In this document: piece after piece, positions 11,759 through 22,897 of the stretch
Layout: every line of letters begins with the position of its first letter
Numbering within the stretch: the first letter of the stretch is position 1
Origin: Rotaria sp. Silwood1
Taxonomy: Eukaryota > Rotifera > Eurotatoria > Philodinida > Philodinidae
Direction of reading: 5' to 3'
Length of the DNA: 64,000 nt
Assembly: GCA_905250075.1 (NCBI GenBank)
Contig: CAJNOP010000021.1
Coordinates: 692,363 to 756,362, forward strand
Program-made: the position numbers and the translations under genes
The notes under the pieces: model-generated
What the model was told of the DNA's origin: nothing
Databases searched by the model: none
What the model saw: the letters and a program-made list of their open reading frames with translations, nothing else

Positions 11759-14700
11759 ATGTCACCCAAAGGCCAAAAAGTATTATTTTTATCTAAATAA
11801 AAATGACAGATTTCATATCTTTTTTTGTCTTTAGCGTAAACTTAAAACTAATGAATCATTACCTATTGCAAAAAAACTGTCGCATACTGATGATCATGCT
11901 ATCATTGAAGCTGCTACGATAACAGCTGCACCAACTGCTAAACAACTTGATCCAAAAGAACGACGACGAAAATTTATGGCTTATAAAAGTTTTCTTAATC
12001 GAGGTGGACCAGATGCACCTGGTTCCAAAGATATTCCTCAAGGTGCTGAAGATTGTCTCAAATCACTAACTTTTGTTATTACAGGTACTGAGATTTTTGT
12101 TCTATTATTTAAATTATTATTATTTTTATTTTTCTAGGTGTTTTACCATCATTAGAACGAGATGAATGTAAAAAAATTATTGAAAGTTATGGTGGTCGAG
12201 TTACAACTGCTGTCAGTGGTAAAACTGATTATCTTGTAGCTGGACGTGATGAAGGAAAAACAAAGACAGAAAAAGCTAAAAAACTTCATATTAAAATTAT
12301 TTCAGAAGATGACTTACTTGAAATGATTCGAACACGACCAGGAAGTACGAATGTAGATGTTAAATCAACTATAATTAAATCACATAAACCTACTGTTTTG
12401 AAACCTATCGATAGTAATGCATTTGTACCAATTTCATCAACGAAATTAAAATTTTATAAACAAGTTGATGATATTTTATGTAAGTTATATATGAAGATAT
12501 ATCATTTGTTTTTTTTTTTCTTCTCTTTTTAATATTTATCTTATTGTGAAGGGGTTGATAAATACAAACCAACATCATTAAGTCAAATTGTTGGACAACA
12601 AACTGATAAATCACCAATGAAAAAGCTCATTTATTTTCTTACAAATTGGCATACATGGCATACAATACCAGCAACTAGTAAAAGAAAGAAAACAGCAACA
12701 ATATCTACAAGTATTACATCAAGTGATCCATCTAAATTCAAAGCTGTTTTACTTACTGGCCCACCAGGAGTAGGTAAGATGTTTAGAATATCTTAATAAG
12801 AAAAATAATATTCAATTTTAAACACAAGGTAAAACAACAGTAGCACAACTTGTTTGTAAAGCATTGAATTTACCATATATTGAACAAAATGCATCAGATA
12901 ATCGATCACAAACAATGATGGGAAAAATCGAACTCAATTCAGCTTATCTTACTGATGATAATCAAACCATGAATAAACATGTAAAACCTATAAATGAAAT
13001 CATTTTTATTAAACTATGAGTTACAAAGTCTTCAGTACAAAATATATTCATTCATTTTTCAACTACTTGAAAACAACTGATGAAAACCAAAAGAGCAGTT
13101 AGTTAACATCAGAGTTTTTTTACTTTTACAGAATGTCTGTTCAAAATTTTTTTCTATGATAAGACTGAACAACTATCATTAGATTGTTTCAAAAGAATTG
13201 GAATAGTGATTGTACAATGTTGTATTTTTCAAAACAGTTTTTGAAACAGCGAATACTAATTTTCACAGAAGTTGGCTCTTTAATGGAAAGGCATAGATAA
13301 GATTTCGTTTATTATTATATCTCATTTTGTACAAAATAAAGTGCTCTACAAGAGATGTGAATTTGAAGCTATTCCAAATCATAAACGAAGGAATGTGCTA
13401 AAGTCGCTATTTTGCTTTTTTTCACAAAATTTACTGATAGTTGTTCAATCTTATTCGAGAAGAAAAATCTGAACATATATTCGAAAAAACAAAAAATTTT
13501 ATCCTAACTAACACTAACCAGTGGCCAAAAAAAAAACGAGTAAATATTTTGTGCCTAGATTTTTCCGCCCTGAATTATAAACAAAAAAAAAACAAGTTTC
13601 TCCAGCTTCTCTTTCAACATCAGGCCTACTTTTCTCATAAAACACTGTCTTTCGAATACTCTTAGGTATTGATTATGGATGAAGTTGATGGTGTATCTGG
13701 AAATGAAGATCGAGGTGGTATACAAACATTAATTAAACTTCTTCGAACAACACATATTCCAATAATATTTATTGCTAATGATCGACAAACAATTAAAATG
13801 CGTACATTAGCATCATATTGTTATGAAATAAAATTTGATCGACCATCATTCTTAAATGTTAAATCATTTATACTTGATATATGTTCACGTGAACATATAC
13901 ATATTACACATTCATTACTTGATAATTTAATTAATTCGTGTAATCGAGATATTAGAAAAATAATTCATACACTTAATTTATATTATAAACAATCATCATC
14001 AACAATATCGAATATGACAAATATTGAAAAAGCTTTATCGACAAGTCCATTTGATGCTTGTATGAAAATGTTTTCTTTATCAAATATTAATTTAATTGAT
14101 AAAACAAATCTTTATTTTCATGATTCTTCATTGGTACCATTATTAATACAAGATAATTATGTTCGTGTTGTTCCATCAATAACTATTGAAAAAAAACCAA
14201 TTGGTACACGACAACGTATGGAATTAATTTCAAAAGCAGCTGATAGTTTAGCTCTTGGTGATATTTGTTCAAAATTTAATTTTATTAGTGGAAGTCGATC
14301 ATTAATGGGCTATCAAGTAAGTATATTAATGGAAACTTGAAAATAAATATTATCAAAATGAATAATTCAACGCCTTGTTTTGATTTAAATAGAGAAGAAT
14401 TCGACTCGAACTCGTAGTTGTGTTCTAACAGAAAACTTGTGCGATACAATGAATTTTCTTCGAAGCTTTAATGATAATCGAGTATGAAGTAGACTTCAAA
14501 GCGTGCCGATCGGCCTAATCCAGAAAGTTTTTTTCGGATCGTGCTGAGTGATAGAGGTTTAAACTCGTCTGCTTCGAACTTGATTTCTTTTTTCAAAGAA
14601 GATTTCTCACGTAAGAAAACAGAAAAAATATAATTTTTCAACTTTGAACATCGGTTTTCATTTAATATTAATCGATTTTTATTCAAAAAACTATACACTT

Positions 14701-16611
14701 TGTTCTGATTTCTCGTCAGAGTTTCTTACATAGGTTTCACATTTCACAATTGATAATAATCAGAAATCTTTATTATGTCAACATTTTTGAAGTTTTATTT
14801 AGTCAATAGTGACATGAGTGTTACTGAACAACTAGTAAATGATCTAGCTACTTAAAGTTGATCAGTGAGCATTTTACTGTTGAAACCTTTTCGCTCATAA
14901 ATGGTAGTCTTTAAGAAGTTAAAGTACGCATAATGGCATCTTATTTTTTCAGCTCAGTAAGTGATACGACTTACCTCTCATACTGGTTTTTTCAAGCATT
15001 AAAATTATCTGACCTTATTCAACTCGGAATCGCTATTATAACAAACTTTTCAGATAACTGCAGTAATTGTGAAGTTCCATCGTCTAGAAATCATTTTTGA
15101 AAGTGCCACTCTGAGCTGAACTATCAAAAAGTGGTCTGATTTCTACACTTGCTATAGCTTAGACGTAGAACAGATATTTTATAACTATTATCTGTTCTGA
15201 AATTGTATTTAAAAAATCAGTTCGAAAGAAAATTGAATCAATACAGACAACTATTTGAGACAAACATAACTTCTAAAATTAAGCCAGTCCTTTCTTCTGA
15301 CAAGTTAATTTTCGTTAATAAAAGATCAATGCATGAGAAGATAGTTCTCCAATTTTTTTCATCATTCCCCTAAAAATGTGCTGTTTTATGAAAAAGCGTG
15401 AATTCTTTTTTTCGTTTTTTTTCTCTGCTTATGCTTTATTTGATCACGAATCCCAGAATTCTTTGTAAAACCTCATTCCATATATTTAGTTTATTTTGAT
15501 TTGAAAACGTATGTCAAGATGCAGGATATGACAAAGTCTCTTTTTTTTTGTATTATGCTTTGTTACTATTATATAGAGTAATTTTATAACTAGAAGCCAT
15601 TTTTTAAGACATTGAATTAGTCATGTTCTGTGTCGTGACATGCTCTTTCAGATAACAAGAAACTAAATGTATAGAATAAAGATCAACAGAAAATTTTTGG
15701 TTGCCTAATAAGCTATATTTGATCCAACATACCACGAAAATTTTTAGGCGATTTGAAGATATCTGATGCGAAATCTGTTTTTGACGGCGTGTTCTTACCA
15801 CACAATTCTAGTGACAATGATTCTTTAATAAGTTGAAATAAACCGTCTGTTTTGAAAAATGATCGAATCTTTATCAATAGAAATCTTATTAGAACTAATT
15901 TGCAAATGGAATAGTTTTTTCATAGATAAGTTTGCTTCTTACAATATAATATCTTTTGAAAATAATAAACATTTTGTTTTAATCATATTTTGATGTTAAA
16001 TTTCAACTTTGTTTTTCTCTTAGGCAATGTTTTCTGGTGTAATACCAACAACATATCTTCATGGTTCACTCAATGTCGTTCAATTTCCTGCTTGGTTTGG
16101 TCACATGCAACAACAAAAAAGTATTGATCGTCATTTAATTGAACTTGAAACACATTGTTCTTTAAAAACAATGACAATTGATCGAAAAGAATTTAATCTC
16201 GATTATCTTCCTTTATTTAATTATTTATTTAATCATTTTTTACAGAAAAAAAATATTAAAGATTGTCTTGAACTTATGAATAATTATTATTTTAATTCAG
16301 ATGATTTACAATTAATTTTATCAATGAATTCTTATCAAAAAATGAATTTAAATAAAAATGAACTTGATACTAAAACAAAAACATTATTAACAAAATCATT
16401 AGAAAAACAACATCATCGTACACCTTTTAAACAAATTGATATTAACAAAATAAAGCCTGGGATGACAGGTGCACGAGAAGATGATGATGATTATAATATG
16501 GCAGTATCCGATGATAATGATGATGATGATAATAATAAAGAAAATATGATTATTGATAATGATATAATTAAAACGATCAAACAAAAACCAAAACGACGAA
16601 AAAGAACATAA
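11759..16611 (+). CDS. RFC1: Replication factor C large subunit
   Basis: RFC1 is the large ATPase of the clamp loader that places PCNA on primer ends. Seven phased exons, 11759-11779, 11835-12084, 12138-12479, 12552-12773, 12829-12980, 13666-14316 and 16024-16611, encode 741 residues. A BRCT domain lies around residues 80-160 (LTFVITG, ESYGGRVT, DYLVAGRD). WVDKYKPTSLSQIVGQQ opens the AAA+ module, with Walker A GPPGVGKT at residues 274-281 and Walker B LIMDEVDG at 331-338, followed by NEDRGGIQ. The C-terminal RFC1 domain includes AADSLALGD and a lid-distal helical region. The tail has an aspartate-rich run and ends in basic KPKRRKRT. It is far shorter than human RFC1 (1148 aa) because most of the N-terminal region before the BRCT is absent. 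Introns 5 (685 bp) and 6 (1.7 kb) hold repeat debris. Confidence 0.95.
12981..13665. repeat. Repeat-filled RFC1 intron 5
   Basis: This intron splits the AAA+ module just before Walker B. Its end, about 13430-13560 (GATAGTTGTTCAATCTTA... ACACTAACCAGTGGCC), matches imperfectly the stretch at about 2325-2420 (GATAGCTGTTCAATCTTA... TTCTAACCAGCTGCC) in the same orientation, so both look like copies of one dispersed family. The open frame at 13441-13665 is part of this intron and not a gene. Confidence 0.5.
14317..16023. other. Large RFC1 intron 6
   Basis: A 1.7-kb intron with a GTAAGT donor and a TTAG acceptor. It contains AT-rich unique-looking sequence and no gene. The minus-strand open frames at 14468-14698 and 15604-15801 lack family resemblance and are considered chance. 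Confidence 0.6.
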
Positions 16612-16805
16612 TTTTTATTTGTTTTGTACTTTTCTTTTTTTTTTCTCTTTGTATATATATTTTTTATTATTATTCGAGATGTCCGATTATATATATAATT
16701 TTTTTTGCATATTACTAGAACATATTAAAGAATAGAATGAAAAAAGAATCATGCATACCATCATGCACTATAAAAAGCGATATAACTCATGTTTTAGACT
16801 TGTAG

Positions 16806-18635
16806 ATGTACGGTAATAATATGGGCGAATTTATCGATGCATTTATTAGCAAAGTGTGAGATACTTTTTAAAAATTTTTTAATTTTTTTTATTGATCAAT
16901 GTTTTTTTTAGAACTGCTGATTTTAAATCTTCACATACTCATATTACTGGTGTTGTTATTACGGATAATAATGGATTGGTACTTTCAAGTATATTAAATT
17001 ATATCTATATACATATAGATATTGCAACAGATTAATATTTTAATTAAGGTCATAATGTGGATAATGATTGTAGTGGAGCAATTGCATTACTTTCTGATCT
17101 TGCATCAACTCTCTTAGAACGACCAGCTATTGTTTGTTTGGAAAATGGAGATAGGTAAGAGAAATGTTTAGTAGTTTTCTTTTAACAGAAATACGATATG
17201 AATAGTTGTCGTAAAATACAGTAAAGTTCTATTCAGTGACTCAGCAATTTATTTAAAGATGGATGTGGGTGGACACATGACTGTGAATATGAGTAAGAAA
17301 AATACTCATACCCGCCCATTCTGAAATAGTTTGAGACAAAGACTCGCTGCCTTCGATATAATATAAACACAGATGCGACGTGTAGACTGAATAGATAAGG
17401 ACGGGTCGCCGACAATCATCCAGCCAGAACACTTCAATTTATAATGGAAAAATAAATAAAAGAAGGATTAATCGAGAACGAACATAGAATTCCTTTCTCT
17501 TCATGTCGAATTTTGAAACATATTCGCAATTAGTATAAAAACAAAAATATAACTATCTGGAAGATGAAAATCTTTAATGCAATATACAATTTAAAATTTC
17601 TCGACATCAGTATCATAAGATTTTTTCTGTATTTCATTAGACAAGTATTTCGGAGTTGTATTGAACAATATTCGAGGACGACTAAAGCGATTTTTTAACA
17701 TTAGCCAAATCAGAAACTTACTTGATTTACCCATCTTTGTCGTTAAGGGTATCCCCTTTCGTGAATCAAAATTTTTGTTTTGCTTTGTGGTCATTGTATA
17801 GACTGAAGTAGTGTATATATATTGAATAACGAAAATAGCGAATCATGCTTTTCTTAAACCAACTTTTTCATGAGAAAAATTGCTGAAACTCCTCCGCTTC
17901 TCCAGCTTAATACTTTCGATCGAACTGAAACTTTTCTCATAGATATTATACTTTGTTTGAGGTAGGTATGTGTTTTATTGCTTCAAAAAATATTCTTCTG
18001 TTGATTATTCAATAGATCTTACAACAAAAAGCTTTATGCAAAAAAAGAACATGCATTTTTTAGGTTCCTTCGCTATTTTGGCTTTTTTATTCGAAGAACA
18101 AAAAATTAAAAGATATCTATCCCAAACAGTGTCTAAGGCGTGTAAAAAATTTTTCATTCGATCGAGCATAGTATCTTGAAGAAAAGGCAGTGAAAAGTCG
18201 GACTCATTTCAGGATCTCCATATTTCATAGAAGATAGCATCTGAAATGACAAATTTTGCCCTACTTGTCATGGACCATTTGTCCTGAAAATTTCAACTTT
18301 TGTGATAAGCCTTCCTCCAGCAACATCACAAAGAGCTAATATCATTAATAAATATGAAACTTTGTGCATACCATATTTCTCTTAAAATATCTGGTAGGAA
18401 TGGTTTTTTGTAGTAGAAATTAATTTATCTATGATTAGTACATTACAAAAATCACCACAAATATATTATTTACGTTATGAGAGATAAATCAACAGCGTTT
18501 TCTGTATTAAACATTCAGATTATGTTTTGAATTACTAGTAATATATTTCTTTTCTTTTTCGCTTCTAGAAAATTAATTATTCGTGAAGCTGGTAAAGCTG
18601 TATTTTCTATTTATACAGAAACAACTCGTCGATAA
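16806..18635 (+). CDS. LAMTOR5: LAMTOR5-like roadblock protein, copy A
   Basis: LAMTOR5 (HBXIP) is a roadblock-fold subunit of the Ragulator complex, which anchors Rag GTPases to lysosomes for mTORC1 activation. Four phased exons, 16806-16855, 16912-16988, 17049-17154 and 18569-18635, encode 99 residues, or 94 if the in-frame second ATG at 16821 is used. Recognisable parts are ITGVVITDNNGLVLSS, then SDLASTLLERPAIVCLENGD, matching the vertebrate GVL..D..GL and VVCLES pattern, and a final strand IREAGKAVFSIYTE. Exon 2 is 77 nt and its two splice phases equal those of the neighbouring copy. The third intron is 1.4 kb. The two copies converge with 187 bp between their stops. Which one is the main Ragulator subunit cannot be told; copy B is closer in length to vertebrate LAMTOR5. 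Confidence 0.8.
17155..18568. other. Large intron of LAMTOR5 copy A
   Basis: A GTAAGA donor and CTTCTAG acceptor bound 1.4 kb with no recognisable gene. 17255-17320 contains GATGGATGTGGGTGGACAC followed by TACTCATACCCGCCCAT, a G-rich then C-rich pair similar to other TGTGGG-like tracts in the window. The minus-strand frame at 17591-17794 and plus frame at 17970-18179 are not supported. Confidence 0.5.
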
Positions 18636-18822
18636 AACCAAAACAAAAGCGAAAGACTTTCATCGTCATATGTTTATCGTATACAGTGATTTATTTGATA
18701 TAAAAAAAGAAAACAGAACTAATCATTGATTTGATTACCAGATAAAAAAAATATTATTACCAATTATAACAGAAAAAGAAAATGAAACTCAATTGAATTG
18801 AAGGTAGATTTAAAGAAATAAC
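18636..18822. other. Short convergent 3' gap between LAMTOR5 copies
   Basis: 187 bases between two stop codons facing each other. It must contain both 3' ends; A-rich runs near 18700-18710 and 18745-18790 are candidates for cleavage signals, but no exact AATAAA pair was assigned. Confidence 0.5.
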
Positions 18823-19270
18823 TCATGTAGCATTGTTTGTATAAACAGCAACAACAGCTTTATCTGTTTGGTGAATAAGTACTTGACTATATGAAAATAA
18901 AAACAACTTCATATTTTAAATAAAAAAAAGAAAACTGTTCTTACTTTTCATTGTGTTCAAGGCAAACAGTTGTTCGTCGACCGGATAAAGATGCTGCTAA
19001 TTCAGCAAGACATGCGACTGGTCCAGGAGAGATTGTAACATCTTTACCTTGAAAAACCAAATAGAGCTCATCCATAAACAAAAAAAAAAGTTTTTTTTAT
19101 GATTACTTGTCAACGTTAGTCCACTTTTATCACAGACGAGAACACCTTTAACTTCAACGCCGACGATTGTAAACTTTTCTATTCTAAATAAAAACGACAT
19201 TAACCTTATTATGTTATAATTTATCTACTACATACGCGCTATCAACTAAGGCTTCAAATTTTTTGTCCAT
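18823..19270 (-). CDS. LAMTOR5: LAMTOR5-like roadblock protein, copy B
   Basis: Four phased exons on the minus strand, 19236-19270, 19107-19183, 18945-19047 and 18823-18886, encode 92 residues, nearly the size of the 91-aa human protein. Motifs are VKGVLVCDKSGLTLTS, LAELAASLSGRRTTVCLEHN and a final strand with DKAVVAVYTN. The second exon is 77 nt as in copy A, and the intron after GLTLTS sits at the equivalent codon and phase, so the two genes share an ancestor. All introns here are short, 59-61 bp. It shares the Ragulator role with copy A by family knowledge; division of labour is unknown. Confidence 0.88.
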
Positions 19271-19423
19271 AATCTTTTTGAAGATTGGAAACTAAAAAGA
19301 GATACACAATAAACATAAGGGATCATTGTGTTTTTCTTTTTCTTAAAGTATCATCACAAACACAAGTTTTATTTCTACAAAAAAAAATCGTTTTGTTGTG
19401 AATGTGGCAAAAAAGGAGTAAAG

Positions 19424-19440
19424 GTAGAGAGAGAGAGAGA
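19424..19440. repeat. (GA)n microsatellite
   Basis: GAGAGAGAGAGAGA run downstream of the NDUFB7 stop, in the 221-bp gap before LAMTOR5 copy B. Only the simple repeat is notable here. Confidence 0.8.
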
Positions 19441-19491
19441 ACAATGTCTAAGGACTAAGGATAGTGTATTGAAATAAAAGAAGTTAATTGT

Positions 19492-20923
19492 CTATTCTTC
19501 ATTGCTAGCAATTTCTTCACTATGTGTTGATGTTTGTTTAGTTTTCTCTTCTTGACGTAATCGTCGTCGAAGTAAACGTAATTCTCGTTCATATTCCTTT
19601 GCATCATCGATTTTACTAAAGAAAGAAAAAATAATAATAAATTCTTGAAATAATAATTTATCTAATAAAATATACTTTTTTATTTCGCATTGTTCCCATG
19701 CATGTCGTTCAGGTTCACAATATGCATATTGTGATGGCCAATACTGTTGTGTACATAACATAACAGCACGAAAATAATGAGCACAATAATCACGTTTGTC
19801 AGGTGGAATATTCAGAATTTGCATCTCTTCTTGAGTATATGGCGCAACTATAAGAAAATAAATATTATGATCCATTGAAGAAGTTTTTGTTAGTTTTCAT
19901 TTTAAGGTAAAATTGAACTTTCCTCAGATTACAAAGAGAATACAGGATGTTTTCAATATTTAATCTTCCTATACATGACTCTTTATTTTATATTTATGTA
20001 TGTAGCTATATCAATATTAGAGAACTAGAAATTTATGTTTCATATTAATTCAAACATAGAAGAGAACATCAACGAAGATATATCCAATTCCCAATACTTT
20101 CATGTATAATAGTTTGATTTAATAAGCTAGAAAAAAATCTCTCCAACAATTTGCACCCTATGATATCAATGTAATAATCCAATAACATATATTTGATCTT
20201 AATAGTGTATTTTTAAAAAAATCCATAATAATGAAGTAGAAAAGTCGTTCTAAAAGATAGCCAAGACTTATTTTATTTTCGTCGGATAATAATTGAAGTG
20301 AACGAAATTTGTTGTTAACACACAATAGTTTTTTTTTTGTTTTTGTTCCTCTTTTTACTCGTCATCCTCTCTAGGATTTATTGATGAACAACATGGTCTC
20401 TCTTGAGACAATCAAATAAATGATTTACATGAAATTAGCTAACTGGTATTAGAATGAGAGGACATTTTTCGAGCTTTTTATACTGAAGTCGAAATAACAT
20501 GAAGAACAGAACATAGTAAAGAAACTCAATTAGTCATTATTCACTATGGATTATTGTGTTGCATGAGTAACTATAGAACGATTTCATATCATATCATATA
20601 AAGATTATTTTTGACATGAATTGAAAAAAAAACTAGATAAAGTTATCTTTTTTTTTTCTTCTGTATGTTGTTTAAAAATATGAGAAACGAATTAGCTTTA
20701 TGTTTACTTATCAGTTTTGTGATAATTTTCTCTTTTACCTTTCGGTTTTCGACCATCAGGAAAACCATACATCTTAAATTATAAGAAAAGCAAGACAAAT
20801 TCATAAATTCATAATAATCAATCATTAATTTCATACCGGATCAAATGTAGGTCCTTTTGCTTTATCTGGATAACGTTCAGGATGTCGAGCACGATCAATA
20901 GTTCCACTTAAATTAAGACCCAT
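19492..20923 (-). CDS. NDUFB7: NADH dehydrogenase [ubiquinone] 1 beta subcomplex subunit 7
   Basis: NDUFB7 is an accessory subunit of respiratory complex I on the intermembrane-space side. Four phased exons, 20837-20923, 20739-20772, 19676-19847 and 19492-19615, encode 138 residues (human 137). The protein begins MG, as in mammals, where Gly2 is myristoylated. YGFPDGRKPK precedes the helical hairpin with twin CX9C: cysteines at residues 62 and 72 (CAHYFRAVMLC) and 84 and 94 (CEPERHAWEQC). These are the disulfide-forming pairs imported by the MIA40 route. A charged helix ERELRLLRRRLRQEEK follows. Exon 2 is only 34 nt, and the following 0.9-kb intron is AT-rich without features. Confidence 0.95.
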
Positions 20924-22279
20924 ATTTTTACTTTATCTATCAATAACTAGATACAAAATAAACAACAGCAATCAACCATATACTCACGAAGGAACCTCAT
21001 CAACTTATATACTTAGTTTGAGCTCATACTTTGCACATAGTGTAGATAAAAGCTCTAAAAACTTTTTTTTTCTATTAAATCCTTATTGTCGAATTATGAT
21101 CATTTTACTGCGTTTTTAGTCTATTGCAGACTATTATGAACAAAACTAAACAGATCTCATAGCCCTTATAATATTCTGCCAATTGCAACCGCAATGAATG
21201 ATTGCGTCACCATATGTCGAGTGCTAAACACGTCAAATTTTTTTGAATCTTTTCTCATAATTCGAGAACAAGAACCTAATGGGAAGAATCCTTTTAGAGT
21301 TATTGTCTAAAACCATGAACACAAACAGAGTATATCACTTAGTGAGCTTCCTTCGTCAAATAAATACTATCTTGATTAATATAGGTTTGAAATAATTCAA
21401 TAGAAAATTCTTTAGTTACATGTTGGCTCAATATTTGATCCACTAAATGCCACTGCAATGGAAACCAGAACGATGAGCAAGAATACTTAAGCACACAAAA
21501 AAATAAAGGTATATATGACATCTAGTAAAAGATTAATGAACGTATATACGTGTGAGTATTAGTCCTATCTTCATTCCAATTTACATACTCACATTCATCA
21601 CCCAAAGTCTTTACTATCACTTTTTTCGCGTGCTTAAGTATTTGTGCTTATCGTTCGCCAACGCTACTGAAACGAATCAAAGGTAACCAGTTAGAAATTA
21701 AATTTAATATTTCTTACTAATTAGTTAGCATTAAATAAGAAAATAATTTTTTACATATATATATATTTAGAAAGAATATAAAGATATGGTTCTAATCGAA
21801 TACCTTTGATTTTGTTCAGTGACGAATTATGAGACAAACATGTTGCTAGAATTTTTCACATAGAGATTATTTCTTTCTGAACAAATAATGTTAAAGAGTT
21901 CGAAAAGTAGAGCATTAATGTCTTTTTTTTTACTAAGTGTGCTGTTGTTTCTGAGTATCATCAAAAAATGATTCGCTATCATAATTACCACTAAAACTTG
22001 AAGAATTTCTATGAATTTTATAATTCATTAAAACAAATAACTGCATTGACTATAAACTAAATATTTCTAAGAAAATATTTTTCAGGTGAAAATTTTTCTT
22101 TTTTTAACTTAAAGCGTCATCTATTCATTTTCTAATTGGTTAAAATACAGATGAATAACAATTTCAAATATTTGCTTTCGCCATTTTTCGAGAATCATCC
22201 TGAAAACTACTATATATATATATTTATTTATTAATCTTCAAACAAGGGAAAAAGAACACTCATTACTCATATTAAAGTC
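20924..22279. other. Intergenic, divergent NDUFB7 / PLEKHB promoters
   Basis: 1.36 kb between two head-to-head genes. A TATATATATATATTTATT tract at 22211-22228 lies just upstream of the PLEKHB ATG. No other gene or repeat was recognised. Confidence 0.5.
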
Positions 22280-22897
22280 ATGGCAGATATTGTTAAAGCT
22301 GGTTGGTTGTTACGTCGTACAACAGTTTTAAAAAATTGGAAACGCGAATGGTTTATTTTAACAAATGATGCTCGTCTTCGTCGCATGTCAAATCCTGATA
22401 AACAATTTGATAAAGCTGATGATGTATTTCAATTAAGTAGTTGTCGAGAATTACGTATTGGTGCTGAACATGTTCCCTATAATATTGAACCACCTGAAGG
22501 TGCGACACGTGCACAAATGATGCAACTTGTGCCGAGTGAAGGTGAGCCATGGACATTATGTGCTGAATCAACTGATGATTTACTTGCATGGCAAACATCA
22601 TTTGATGATGTTCGTCAATTGCATATTGAGCGTATGCAACAACAACATGCTCAATTTAATAATATACAATTTCCATCTGGTCGATATGATTTTGCCTATT
22701 ATCCCGGCATTTATCAAGGTGATTATCCACATCAAGTTTATCGAGCACCTGATGGATCAACGCATACAGTTATATTTGTTGATCGAGGTTTACGTTATGG
22801 TACAGGTAGTGGTCTAGCAGCAGGTGCCTTAACTGGTATTGCTTTAGGTAGTCTGATGTGGTGGCCATTCTTTATGTTTCCAATGATGTGGTGTTAA
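22280..22897 (+). CDS. PLEKHB2: Evectin-like PH-domain membrane protein (PLEKHB family)
   Basis: Evectins are small proteins with an N-terminal PH domain that binds phosphatidylserine and a C-terminal membrane anchor; they act in recycling-endosome traffic. This single-exon gene encodes 205 residues. The PH domain spans about residues 4-115: VKAGWLLRRTTVLKNWKREW, then EPPEGATRAQMMQLVP, and WTLCAESTDDLLAWQTSF with the invariant tryptophan. These match vertebrate PLEKHB1/2 closely. A proline/tyrosine/glutamine-rich linker follows, and AGALTGIALGSLMWWPFF forms the C-terminal transmembrane anchor. It is unusual here in lacking introns, which could mean retroposition or intron loss. Whether it corresponds to PLEKHB1 or PLEKHB2 cannot be decided. 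The frames overlapping it on both strands are shadows. Confidence 0.9.
   Translation: MADIVKAGWLLRRTTVLKNWKREWFILTNDARLRRMSNPDKQFDKADDVFQLSSCRELRIGAEHVPYNIEPPEGATRAQMMQLVPSEGEPWTLCAESTDDLLAWQTSFDDVRQLHIERMQQQHAQFNNIQFPSGRYDFAYYPGIYQGDYPHQVYRAPDGSTHTVIFVDRGLRYGTGSGLAAGALTGIALGSLMWWPFFMFPMMWC

Noticed and set aside
16399..16584. Minus-strand isoleucine-run frame
   Set aside because: Antisense of the GAT/AAT repeats that encode the aspartate-rich tail of RFC1.
22211..22230. TATATATATATA as a strong TATA box
   Set aside because: Such tracts are common in this AT-rich DNA (also near 54676); position is suggestive but not evidence of function.
22353..22817. Frames on both strands overlapping the PLEKHB gene
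   Set aside because: Shadows of the real coding frame; His-rich composition is a by-product of ATG/CAT-rich codons.
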